Positions 53,428 to 60,980 of a stretch of DNA of 64,000 nt are shown one piece after another. The translations under genes and the position numbers were made by a program. The stretch's first letter is position 1; every line of letters begins with the position of its first letter. The notes under the pieces are model-generated. The model was not told where the DNA came from. It saw nothing but the letters and a program-made list of their open reading frames with translations, and did not search any database. Source of the stretch: Arthrobacter woluwensis (GTDB lineage: Bacteria > Actinomycetota > Actinomycetes > Actinomycetales > Micrococcaceae); assembly GCF_030816155.1 (NCBI RefSeq), contig NZ_JAUSXR010000001.1, positions 1,736,001-1,800,000 of the forward strand, written 5' to 3'.

Positions 53428-54423
53428 ATGCCACGAGCCATCTGCCTGGGAGAGACCATGGCGATGCTGACCCCGGGCGGCAATGGGAATCTGGAGACCG
53501 CGGACACCCTGCATCTCGGGGTGGGCGGAGCGGAGTCGAATGTCGCGCTGGGCCTCGCGGCGATGGGGCTGGACACGGCCTGGATCAGCCGGGTCGGCGA
53601 CGACGGTTTCGGACGGCGCATTCTGCGCGAACTCGAGCGGCACCGCGTGCGGACCGACGGCGTCCAGCTCGACCCCGAACGCCGCACGGGCCTCTATGTC
53701 AAGGTCCCCGGCGACGCCGCCACCGGCTCGGCGATGCTGTACTACCGCAGTGGCTCCGCGGCCTCAGCGATGGCCCCGGACCTGCTGGTGGATCCCGCCG
53801 TCGCGGCCCTGCTCGACGGCGCCGACCTCATCCACCTGAGCGGCATCACCGCCGCCCTCGGAGACTCGTGCCGCGACCTGCTCCTGGCTCTGCTCTCCCG
53901 GCCCCGCGACCGGCAGCTGATCAGCTTTGATGTCAACTGGCGGCCCGCCCTGTGGGAGGGCCGCGACCCGTCGGTGCTCCGCCGACTGGCCAATCTGGCG
54001 GACATCGTCCTCATGGGCAAGGACGAGGCTCTGCTCGCCTTCGGCACCCAGGATGAGCGCGAGCTCCGCGCCCTGCTGCCCGATCCGGCGGTGCTCGTCC
54101 TCAAGAATGAGGCGATCAGCGCCATCGCCCTGGGGCACGACGGCGAACGCTGGGAAGTCCCTGCGCTCCACGTCGAGGTGGTGGAGCCGGTGGGCGCCGG
54201 CGACTCCTTCGCCGCCGGCTACCTGAGCGGCGTGGTGTCCGGACTGGAGCAGCCGCTGAGCCTGCGCCGCGGACATGTCGCCGCCGCCTGCACCCTCACG
54301 GTCCACGGCGACCGGGGGCCGCTCCCGGACGACGAGGATCTCGATCGCATCCTGCGCTGCCCCGAGCGCGAGTGGGAGTCCATCACCGTGACGCACGGCC
54401 GCTTCCTGGTGGCGCAGTCATGA
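53428..54423 (+). CDS. PfkB-family sugar kinase, KDG kinase-like
   Basis: The 331-residue ribokinase-family enzyme has GGAESNVALGLAAMG near residue 32, YYRSGSAASAM near 110, FDVNWRPALW near 170 and the catalytic anion-hole motif EPVGAGDSFAAGYLSG near 255. The YYR-GSAAS and FDxNxRxxLW pattern is typical of 2-keto-3-deoxygluconate kinases. With the aldolase at 49610 it would give the KDG-KDPG-pyruvate route. It overlaps the IclR start by four bases. Confidence 0.9.
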   Translation: MPRAICLGETMAMLTPGGNGNLETADTLHLGVGGAESNVALGLAAMGLDTAWISRVGDDGFGRRILRELERHRVRTDGVQLDPERRTGLYVKVPGDAATGSAMLYYRSGSAASAMAPDLLVDPAVAALLDGADLIHLSGITAALGDSCRDLLLALLSRPRDRQLISFDVNWRPALWEGRDPSVLRRLANLADIVLMGKDEALLAFGTQDERELRALLPDPAVLVLKNEAISAIALGHDGERWEVPALHVEVVEPVGAGDSFAAGYLSGVVSGLEQPLSLRRGHVAAACTLTVHGDRGPLPDDEDLDRILRCPEREWESITVTHGRFLVAQS

Positions 54424-55166
54424 GCCAGAGTCTGCTGCGCGCCCTCGACCTGCTGTCCGCGCTGGCCGCCGGCCCCGCCACGCTGGACGAGCTGGCCTCC
54501 ACCGCCGAGGTCCACAAGACCACCGTGATGCGACTTCTGCACAGTCTCGAGGACCGGAGGTTCGTGGTCCGGGACGCCCAGCAGCGCTACCGCCTCGGCT
54601 CGAAGCTGTTCGAGCTCTCAAGCCTGGCGCTGGAGCAGCGGGACATCCGCAGTTCTGCCCACCCCTACCTGGCGCGGCTCAACGAGGCCACCGGGCACAC
54701 CGTGCACCTCGCCGCCCCGGAGGGCCGGGACATCGTGTACATCGACAAGCTGGAGTCCCGCCATCCAGTGCGCATGTACTCGCGGATCGGTCTCACCGCC
54801 GCGTTGCACGCCGCCGCAGTGTCCAAGGTGATCTTCGCGGATCTGCCCCTCGAGCAGCGGAAGACCCTGGCCGACAGCCTGGAGTACCCCCGCTACACGG
54901 ACAACACCATCACCGGCCCGGACGCTTTCCTGCGCGAGCTGGAGCAGGTGGCCGGCCAGGGCTGGGCGCTCGACGGCGAAGAGTTCGAGGAGTTCGTGCA
55001 CTGTGTCGCCGCGCCCATCCGGGATGCCGGCGGCCGGGTGGTCGCGGCCGTCTCCTGCTCGGTTCCCACCGTCATGCTCGACCGCGAAGGCCTCCTGGGT
55101 CTGCTGCCCGCGCTCCGGGAATGCACCGACGCCGTGTCGGCCGAGCTCGGGTACACGAAGCGGTGA
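54420..55166 (+). CDS. IclR-family transcriptional regulator
   Basis: The 248-residue regulator has an N-terminal winged helix (TLDELASTAEVHKTTVMRLLHSL) and a C-terminal GAF-like effector domain (GHTVHLAAPEGRDIVYIDKLES, MYSRIGLTAALHAAAVSKVI). KdgR of enterobacteria, which controls KDG metabolism, belongs to this family. ATG 54420 overlaps the kinase stop. It probably binds the palindrome at 53318. Confidence 0.93.
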   Translation: MSQSLLRALDLLSALAAGPATLDELASTAEVHKTTVMRLLHSLEDRRFVVRDAQQRYRLGSKLFELSSLALEQRDIRSSAHPYLARLNEATGHTVHLAAPEGRDIVYIDKLESRHPVRMYSRIGLTAALHAAAVSKVIFADLPLEQRKTLADSLEYPRYTDNTITGPDAFLRELEQVAGQGWALDGEEFEEFVHCVAAPIRDAGGRVVAAVSCSVPTVMLDREGLLGLLPALRECTDAVSAELGYTKR

Positions 55167-55243
55167 CGGCTCTGCGGCCGGGATGCCCGGCCTCCACCAG
55201 CACTTTCTTCCATCAGCACCACTGAGATCAGCAGCACTTAATT

Positions 55244-55290
55244 CAGCACCGAACCTGAACCAGCACCGAACCTGAACCAGCACCGAAAGG
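55244..55290 (+). repeat. 17-bp tandem repeat upstream of RidA, includes the ribosome site
   Basis: CAGCACCGAACCTGAAC occurs at 55244 and 55261, and a third partial copy at 55278 reads CAGCACCGAAAGG, supplying the AAAGG ribosome site. CAGCAC also occurs at 55198, 55214 and 55232, so the motif is repeated six times in about 86 bp. Confidence 0.7.
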
Positions 55291-55297
55291 AATCACC

Positions 55298-55702
55298 ATG
55301 AGCTCCAAGGAAATCGTCTTCACGGAGAACGCTCCGGCACCGGCCCACACCTTCTCCCAGGGGGTGAAGAAGGGCGGCCTGTTCCAGGTCTCCGGCCAGG
55401 GCCCCATGGATCCCGAGACCAACCAGTACATCGGCGACGGCGACGTCCGCGTCCAGACCCGTCGCACCCTGGAGAACGTCAAGGCCATCCTCGAGGCCGG
55501 CGGCTCCTCGGTGGAGGACGTCGTGATGTTCCGCGTCTACCTGACCACCCGCGACGACTTCTCCGCCATGAACGAGGTCTACGGCGAGTTCATCCAGGAG
55601 AACGTCCCGAGCGGCCAGCTTCCCAGCCGCACCACCGTGTTCGTGGACCTGCCGCACGAGGTCATGCTGGTCGAGATCGACGCCCTCGCCGTCACCGCCT
55701 GA
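55298..55702 (+). CDS. RidA/YjgF-family enamine/imine deaminase
   Basis: The 134-residue trimer-forming Rid-family protein has FSQGVKKGGLFQVSGQGP, the segment TRRTLENVKAILEAGGSS and the anion-binding Arg in LPSRTTVFVDLP. RidA hydrolyses reactive 2-aminoacrylate-type enamines released by PLP dehydratases. Its position by the DSD1-like dehydratase cluster fits that role. The start ATG 55298 follows AAAGG by 7 nt. Confidence 0.92.
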   Translation: MSSKEIVFTENAPAPAHTFSQGVKKGGLFQVSGQGPMDPETNQYIGDGDVRVQTRRTLENVKAILEAGGSSVEDVVMFRVYLTTRDDFSAMNEVYGEFIQENVPSGQLPSRTTVFVDLPHEVMLVEIDALAVTA

Positions 55703-55755
55703 ACCCGGCGAACGCCGTCTGGAGCCTGATCCCTCAGGCGAACTACCGGGCAGCA

Positions 55756-55791
55756 CGAAGGTCCGGAGCGGACAGCCGCTCCGGGCCTTCG
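55756..55791. terminator. Hairpin between RidA and AsnC-family genes
   Basis: Arms 55756-55771 (CGAAGGTCCGGAGCGG) and 55776-55791 pair with a single mismatch-like interruption. It lies between convergent genes. Confidence 0.8.
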
Positions 55792-55836
55792 GCATCCCCG
55801 ACACGCGTCAGCGCTGGATCGTTCAGCCGCGAGTCC

Positions 55837-56319
55837 TCAGCCCTCGACGGCGCGACGTTCCAGCAGCGCGCGTGTGCGGAACGGCATCGTCTCCTCGAGC
55901 GACACCGCCGTGCTCGACCGGACCACCCCCGGCACCGCGACCATCGCCTGCGTGACCCGGTTCAGATCCGAGGTGTCCCGCGCCACCACTTTGACCAGGA
56001 AGTCCGCGTCGCCGGTGGTCTTGTGGATCTCCACCACCTCAGGGATCTCCTGGACGCTCCGCACCGCCGTCGCGCTGTCCGCCTGAGCGATCGCGAGGGA
56101 GACGAACGCGACCAGACCGTAGCCGAGGGCGGACGGCGGCACCCGCTGGGTGAAGCCGAGCAGGAGCCCCTGACGGTTCATCCGCTGCAGGCGCGCGTGG
56201 ACCGTGTTGCGCGAAACGCCCACCAGTTGAGCGAGTCGCAGCACGGAAGCGCCGGGCTCCTCGTCCAGGGCGAGCAGGATGCGGGCGTCGAGCGCGTCCA
56301 GGCCATGAGGGTCATTCAT
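55837..56319 (-). CDS. Lrp/AsnC-family transcriptional regulator
   Basis: The 160-residue regulator has a winged helix (LDARILLALDEEPGASVLRLAQ, recognition helix SRNTVHARLQRM) and a RAM domain (EVVEIHKTTGDADFLVKVVA). ATG 56319 has GAGGAG about 11 nt upstream; the frame extends far upstream but as non-coding shadow. It is divergent from the YitT gene, which it may control. Confidence 0.92.
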   Translation of the reverse strand: MNDPHGLDALDARILLALDEEPGASVLRLAQLVGVSRNTVHARLQRMNRQGLLLGFTQRVPPSALGYGLVAFVSLAIAQADSATAVRSVQEIPEVVEIHKTTGDADFLVKVVARDTSDLNRVTQAMVAVPGVVRSSTAVSLEETMPFRTRALLERRAVEG

Positions 56320-56436
56320 CGGCGGATCACTCCTCTTCTTGTCAGAAATGCAGGTGTTTCGCATCTTCTCTTGACATACATCCCAGCAAAAGCAATCGAG
56401 CTTGCGCGGACATCCCAGTCTTCCGAGAATTCTCTC
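56320..56436. promoter_or_regulatory. AsnC/YitT divergent promoter region
   Basis: This is a 117-bp A/T-rich stretch with TTGACA at 56371-56376 facing the YitT gene and a loose TGC-N9-GCA dyad at about 56349-56363, the type of site AsnC-family proteins use. A clear -10 was not found. Confidence 0.35.
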
Positions 56437-57129
56437 ATGACCACCATGCAGGCCCGTCGTCAGCAGGACGTCCCCCCGACCCGTCCGGACTCCCCCGACG
56501 CTCCCTCCGACGCGCCCCCCTCCGTCACCCCGGAGAGCACCCGGCACGGGCTGGCCGAAGACCTGCTCGGGCTCATCACGGGTACCTTCATCGCCTCGCT
56601 CGGCCTGTACCTCCTGCACAGCAGTGGGACGGTGACCGGTGGGACGGCCGGGCTGTCGCTCCTGCTCAGCTATGCGGTCGGCGCCCCGTTCGGCGTGGTC
56701 TTCCTGATCGTCAACGCCCCGTTCTTCGCCCTCGCGGCCTGGAAGAAGGGCTGGAACTTCACCCTCCGCACCATCGTGTGCGCCCTCGCCGTCTCGGCGC
56801 TGACCTCCCTGCACCCCCTGGCCCTCGGCGAGATCCACTTGAACCCCGTCTACGGCGCACTGGCCGGCAATCTGCTCTCCGGCGTCGGGCTGCTCATCCT
56901 GTTCCGGCACAAGGCCAGCCTGGGTGGCTTCAACATCCTGGCGCTGCTCATCCAGGAACGCAGCGGCTGGCGTGCCGGCTACGTGCTCATGGTGGCCGAC
57001 ATCCTCGTGATCCTCGGCGCCCTCACCGTCGTCCCCTGGAACCTGGTGCTGCTCTCGGCGGCCGGGGCGATCGTCCTGAACATCATCCTGGCGTTCAACC
57101 ACCGCCCGGGTCGCTACACGGGGATCTGA
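56437..57129 (+). CDS. YitT-family membrane protein
   Basis: The 230-residue protein has an unstructured Pro/Asp/Ser-rich N terminus (~40 residues) and five to six membrane helices of the YitT type (FIASLGLYLLHSSGTVTGGTAGL, LNPVYGALAGNLLSGVGL, KASLGGFNILALLIQE). It lacks the C-terminal DUF2179 domain usual in Bacillus YitT. The function is unknown; some relatives export amino acids or respond to metabolites. It is convergent with the nickel transporter with only one base between the stops. Confidence 0.87.
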   Translation: MTTMQARRQQDVPPTRPDSPDAPSDAPPSVTPESTRHGLAEDLLGLITGTFIASLGLYLLHSSGTVTGGTAGLSLLLSYAVGAPFGVVFLIVNAPFFALAAWKKGWNFTLRTIVCALAVSALTSLHPLALGEIHLNPVYGALAGNLLSGVGLLILFRHKASLGGFNILALLIQERSGWRAGYVLMVADILVILGALTVVPWNLVLLSAAGAIVLNIILAFNHRPGRYTGI

Positions 57130-57130
57130 G

Positions 57131-58120
57131 TCACGCGGCCGTCGGCCGCACCCGGCGTGCCAGGGCCGCGACGGCCCAGACCACGAGGAAGGACGCGACC
57201 AGGAGAAGGCCTGCGTCGCCCAGATCGATCGAGGCCAGGAATCCGGTGATCGGGTCCTCCAGCCCCAGCAGCTCCCGGAAGAGCGCCCCGAGCGTGATGG
57301 TGGCGACGAACAGTGCCGAGACGGCGGACATCCCCGTCACCACCAGGTTGAAGCGGAGCCGCTGCAGGGGCTGGGCGAGCGCGTTCCGGTAGAGCGTCAT
57401 CATCGCGGCGCCGTTGGCCGTGTCGAAGAGGGTCATCGCGGCCGAGAACGCGAAAGGCATGGCCAGCAGCGCGACGGCGGGCACCCCGGCCAGCACGGCC
57501 GACGCGGAGGTCACCAGCAGGCCGACCGTGGTGGCGGTGTCGAAGCCGAGCCCGAACAGGAACCCCACCGCATACAGATGGCGCGGCGCCTGCACGGCCT
57601 TCAGCGGCGCGGCCACCAGGCGCGCCGCCAGGCCGCGCGGTTCGAGATCCTGCGTGCTGACCGGACGGCCCTCCCGCAGCAGCCGTGCCGTCCGGGCCGT
57701 GCCGAAGAACGCGCCCGAATTGAAGAGGCCGAGCGTCAGAAGGAAGAACCCGGACACGGCCGCCCCCGTGCAGGACAGCACCACGTTCGCGGTGCTGCCC
57801 TCGGCGAAGAGCTGCTGCATGGAGCCCACCCCCAGCACCACGAGCGCGCAGGCCAGCACCACCACGGTGCAATGCCCCAGGCTGAACGCCAGGCCGACGC
57901 CGGTGTGATACCTGCCCTGCGCGGCGAAGCGGCGGCTGGAATTGTCGATGGCCGCGATGTGGTCCCAGTCGTAGGAGTGCTTCACGCCGGCCAGGTACGC
58001 CACCGCGCACAGGCCCAGGGCGGCGCCGGACTGAGGCCCGGCGGCGGCGAGGAGGAACGCCCCGGCCAGGAGGTGCAGGACGAGGACCACGGCCGCGGCC
58101 CGGAGGGTCTTGTGTCGCAT
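57131..58120 (-). CDS. NiCoT-family nickel/cobalt transporter
   Basis: The 329-residue transporter has about eight membrane segments and the NiCoT signatures: HSYDWDHIAAIDN (the HX4DH metal motif near residue 47), SLGHCTVVVLA, LGFDTATTVGLL and LFDTANGAAMM. It is last after the urease genes on the same strand, 49 nt downstream of ureD, and supplies nickel for urease by context. Confidence 0.93.
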   Translation of the reverse strand: MRHKTLRAAAVVLVLHLLAGAFLLAAAGPQSGAALGLCAVAYLAGVKHSYDWDHIAAIDNSSRRFAAQGRYHTGVGLAFSLGHCTVVVLACALVVLGVGSMQQLFAEGSTANVVLSCTGAAVSGFFLLTLGLFNSGAFFGTARTARLLREGRPVSTQDLEPRGLAARLVAAPLKAVQAPRHLYAVGFLFGLGFDTATTVGLLVTSASAVLAGVPAVALLAMPFAFSAAMTLFDTANGAAMMTLYRNALAQPLQRLRFNLVVTGMSAVSALFVATITLGALFRELLGLEDPITGFLASIDLGDAGLLLVASFLVVWAVAALARRVRPTAA

Positions 58121-58136
58121 CTCGGTACTTCCTCGG

Positions 58137-58184
58137 GTCTGTATTTGCGGAGGTCAGTATGGGCGCAAGTCAGTATTTGCGCAG
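58137..58184. repeat. 16-bp tandem repeat, 3 copies, across the ureD stop codon
   Basis: Units at 58137, 58153 and 58169 read GTCTGTATTTGCGGAG, GTCAGTATGGGCGCAA and GTCAGTATTTGCGCAG. The last lies at the 3' end of ureD, and the second re-copies the TACTGA end on the minus strand. Confidence 0.72.
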
Positions 58185-59132
58185 GTCAACGGGCGACTGC
58201 CCGTGCCATTCCCTGCGCATCCAGTCCAGTGCCCGGTGGAGGACGGCTTCCGCGGACTGGGTACTGCCGGTGAGGGCTCGGAGGACGAAACCCGGCACGG
58301 CCAGGCGGGTGATCCCCAGCAGTGCGCCGGACGACGCCGGCGGCAGAAGGACTCCGAGCTCCTCGCGGAGCCGCTGCACGGCGTCGTCGTCGGCGCGGGG
58401 GTCGACCACGAGCAGCGTGGCGAGGTGCGAGTGTCCGCCGAGCATGAGACGGGCCGTGCCGCCCTGGTCCGGGCGCAGCAGGAGGTTGTCGGAGACCGCG
58501 AGCCGGTCCCCCACGTGGACGCGGGTACGCAGGGACACCTCGTCGAAGCGGAACGGGGTGCCGTCGGGCGCCCAGCCATGCGTGACGGTCTCCGCGAGGG
58601 CGAGCGACGCCGTCGGATGCATCCGCACCTCGGTGTCCTGGTGGTAGCTGGAGGCCTGGTAGGCGATCAGCGCGTCCGGGACGGATTCGAGTCGCGCACC
58701 GGCATCCAGGCGGAACTCCTGGCTCGACCGGACGGGACCCTGGGGCGTGCGGTAGACCTTCGTGGCCGATTGCGTGGTCAGCAGGAGCGAAGTGTCCGCG
58801 CCCAGCTCCGCGCCGAGCACGTACCGGTCCCCGCCCAGATAGCCGCCGCCCGGGTTGATGGCGGTGACCAGGACCTGCTCGGCCCGCTCGGTCTGCTCCG
58901 CGGTCCTCTGACCGGCGGCCCGGCCCTGATCCCCCGGGTAGAGCGGCCGGAGCATCCGGAGTGCGCCGGCGTGGAACTGTCCGGCCACCACGGAGCGGCC
59001 GTTCCGGGCCTCGAGCCGGAGGCGCAGCTCGCCCGTGGGCAGCTCGGCAGGAGAGCCCGTGGGCTCAGCCGGGCCGGCCCCGGGAGCCCCGTAGGACCCG
59101 ACAGCCCCGGGTGCCACAGTCGTCACGGTCAC
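58170..59132 (-). CDS. ureD: Urease accessory protein UreD
   Basis: The 320-residue UreD/UreH protein is the scaffold that, with UreF and UreG, delivers nickel to apo-urease. Recognisable parts are [17 protein letters not shown] near residue 115, [12 protein letters not shown] near 160 and the C-terminal [10 protein letters not shown]. The start is GTG 59132, overlapping the ureG stop as GTGA. A ~35-residue Pro/Gly/Ala N-terminal extension is present. Confidence 0.93.
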   Translation of the reverse strand: MTVTTVAPGAVGSYGAPGAGPAEPTGSPAELPTGELRLRLEARNGRSVVAGQFHAGALRMLRPLYPGDQGRAAGQRTAEQTERAEQVLVTAINPGGGYLGGDRYVLGAELGADTSLLLTTQSATKVYRTPQGPVRSSQEFRLDAGARLESVPDALIAYQASSYHQDTEVRMHPTASLALAETVTHGWAPDGTPFRFDEVSLRTRVHVGDRLAVSDNLLLRPDQGGTARLMLGGHSHLATLLVVDPRADDDAVQRLREELGVLLPPASSGALLGITRLAVPGFVLRALTGSTQSAEAVLHRALDWMRREWHGQSPVDLRKY

Positions 59133-59743
59133 GCGAGGTCCGTCATGAGCACATCCCGGCGGATCCAGTTCAGCACGTAGTCCAGGCCTTCATCGGTCTT
59201 GAGGTTGGTGAAGCAGAACGGGCGGTCTCCGCGGAACGACCGCGAATCGCTCTCCATGACCGCCAGATCCGCGCCCACGTGCGGCGCCAGGTCGGTTTTG
59301 TTGATGACGAGCAGATCCGACTTGATCATGCCCTGCCCGGCCTTGCGCGGGATCTTCTCCCCCTGTGCCACGTCGATGACGTACACGGAGAAGTCCACGA
59401 GTTCCGGACTGAAGGTCGCCGAGAGGTTGTCGCCGCCCGACTCGACGAAGATCAGTTCCAGCCCCGGATGGCGTTCCTTGAGGTCCTCGATGGCCGCCGT
59501 GTTCATGGAGGTGTCCTCGCGGATGGCGGTGTGCGGGCAACCGCCGGTCTCCACGCCGACGATCCGGTCCTCCGGGAGCACGCCGTTGCGCGCCAGGATC
59601 TTGGCGTCCTCGATCGTGTAGATGTCGTTCGTGATGGCGGCCATAGAGAAGTCGTCGATGAGCGCACGGGTCACGCGCTCCACCAACTGGGTCTTCCCGG
59701 CGCCCACGGGGCCGCCGATTCCGATGATGACGGGATCGTTCAT
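59129..59743 (-). CDS. ureG: Urease accessory GTPase UreG
   Basis: The 204-residue SIMIBI-class GTPase that drives nickel insertion has the P-loop [15 protein letters not shown], the metal-binding Cys-Pro-His ([11 protein letters not shown]), the [15 protein letters not shown] switch region and NKTD. ATG 59743 ([11 protein letters not shown]) has GAGGAG 7 nt upstream, and the length equals the family norm. Confidence 0.96.
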   Translation of the reverse strand: MNDPVIIGIGGPVGAGKTQLVERVTRALIDDFSMAAITNDIYTIEDAKILARNGVLPEDRIVGVETGGCPHTAIREDTSMNTAAIEDLKERHPGLELIFVESGGDNLSATFSPELVDFSVYVIDVAQGEKIPRKAGQGMIKSDLLVINKTDLAPHVGADLAVMESDSRSFRGDRPFCFTNLKTDEGLDYVLNWIRRDVLMTDLA

Positions 59744-59753
59744 GGTCTGCTCC

Positions 59754-60470
59754 TCAACTGGCGAACATGCGCGCACGCTGGTGCTCGTGCCGCATCTGAT
59801 GGATTTCAAGGGCGGGCGCCGCGGCGCCGAAGTGGCGCTCCTCGGCGGTTCTGGACCGTTCGACGGCGGCGGGCACCCTGGCGCGGACACCCGCCAGGAC
59901 ACGCTGCCCGGAGAGCTGGCCCAGCGGGATCGCCCGGACCGCGTTGTAGGCGAGGGAGGTCAGCGCCGCCGAAAGGTGCGCCTCCACCACGGTGTCCTCG
60001 TCGAAGCCGAGCCCGTGCGCCGCGAGGGCGAATGCCAGGACGAAGTGGCCCTGGCAGTCCCCCGCGGCCACCGCGTCGGCGTAGACGTCCACGGCCGGCG
60101 ACGGGAACGACTCCCGGGCGATCTCCAGCAGACGGCGGCCCATGCGCAGGCTCGCCTCCCGGAGCTGGCGCGGGATGAGCAGCGCGCCGAGTTCGGCGTC
60201 GAGCTCCCGAAGACCACCGAGGGCAGCTCCCCCGGGGTGGTCCCCCAGCTCTGCGGCGAGCCTGCAGGCCCGGCGGACCGCGATGGCGTCCGTGAACGTC
60301 AGCTGGGTGCTGAGGTACCCCTCCAGCCAGGCCAGCAGGGTGTGCTCATCCGTCACCTCGCCGCCGTCCAGGTACGGTTCCAGGCCGAAGGAATGGCTGA
60401 ACGCACCGGTCGGCAGAGCCGAGTCGGTGAGCTGGAGGAGCGCCGCGAGGCTGGGGGCCGAACGGCTCAT
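59754..60470 (-). CDS. ureF: Urease accessory protein UreF
   Basis: The 238-residue all-helical UreF has [21 protein letters not shown] near the N terminus, [22 protein letters not shown] and the C-terminal [15 protein letters not shown]. It acts as the GTPase-gating partner of UreG. ATG 60470 overlaps the ureE stop (TGATG); a longer frame to 60581 lies inside ureE and is not needed. Confidence 0.94.
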   Translation of the reverse strand: MSRSAPSLAALLQLTDSALPTGAFSHSFGLEPYLDGGEVTDEHTLLAWLEGYLSTQLTFTDAIAVRRACRLAAELGDHPGGAALGGLRELDAELGALLIPRQLREASLRMGRRLLEIARESFPSPAVDVYADAVAAGDCQGHFVLAFALAAHGLGFDEDTVVEAHLSAALTSLAYNAVRAIPLGQLSGQRVLAGVRARVPAAVERSRTAEERHFGAAAPALEIHQMRHEHQRARMFAS

Positions 60471-60943
60471 CAGTGGGTGTGCTCCGCGTGGCGGAACGGC
60501 ACGGCCATGACCCGCTCCTGACGGCTGAACGGCACCTGGTGGTGGTTCAGGAAGTCCTCCACGGTGTGGTCGTACTGGCACACCATGACCTCGGCAGCAT
60601 AGTCCGAGTCCAGTCCGAAGAACTGCGCCTGCAGATGGCGGTTGCCGAGCGAATGGGCCGTGAACAGCGCCTCCCCGATGCTCCGCGGCGCGATCACCAG
60701 CACGTCGCTGGCCTCGACAGCGACGACGACGGCGTTCCCGTCCTCCGCGAACAGCACGTCGCCGTCGCGCAGATCGGGTGAGCCGGCCGGCAGCCGGATG
60801 CCAAGCTCGCGGCCGTGGTCACTGGTCACGCGCTGAATCCGCTTGGCCAGGTCCGCCACGGGAAGGGTGACCTTCTCGCGGTGGCCGGCCGAGAAGGGGT
60901 GGTCCTCGTCATGGATGTTGCCGAGGATGCTGGTCACGATCAT
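60470..60943 (-). CDS. ureE: Urease nickel metallochaperone UreE
   Basis: The 157-residue UreE has an N-terminal peptide-binding domain (DLAKRIQRVTSDHGRELGIRLP) and a metal-binding domain with GNRHLQAQF and VCQYDHTVEDFL. The tail is short (FRHAEHTH) with only three His, unlike His-rich tails that store nickel. It sits between ureBC and ureF. Confidence 0.94.
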   Translation of the reverse strand: MIVTSILGNIHDEDHPFSAGHREKVTLPVADLAKRIQRVTSDHGRELGIRLPAGSPDLRDGDVLFAEDGNAVVVAVEASDVLVIAPRSIGEALFTAHSLGNRHLQAQFFGLDSDYAAEVMVCQYDHTVEDFLNHHQVPFSRQERVMAVPFRHAEHTH

Positions 60944-60980
60944 GGTCGACTCTTTCTCCGGGTCCGGTCCGGAACAGCTA

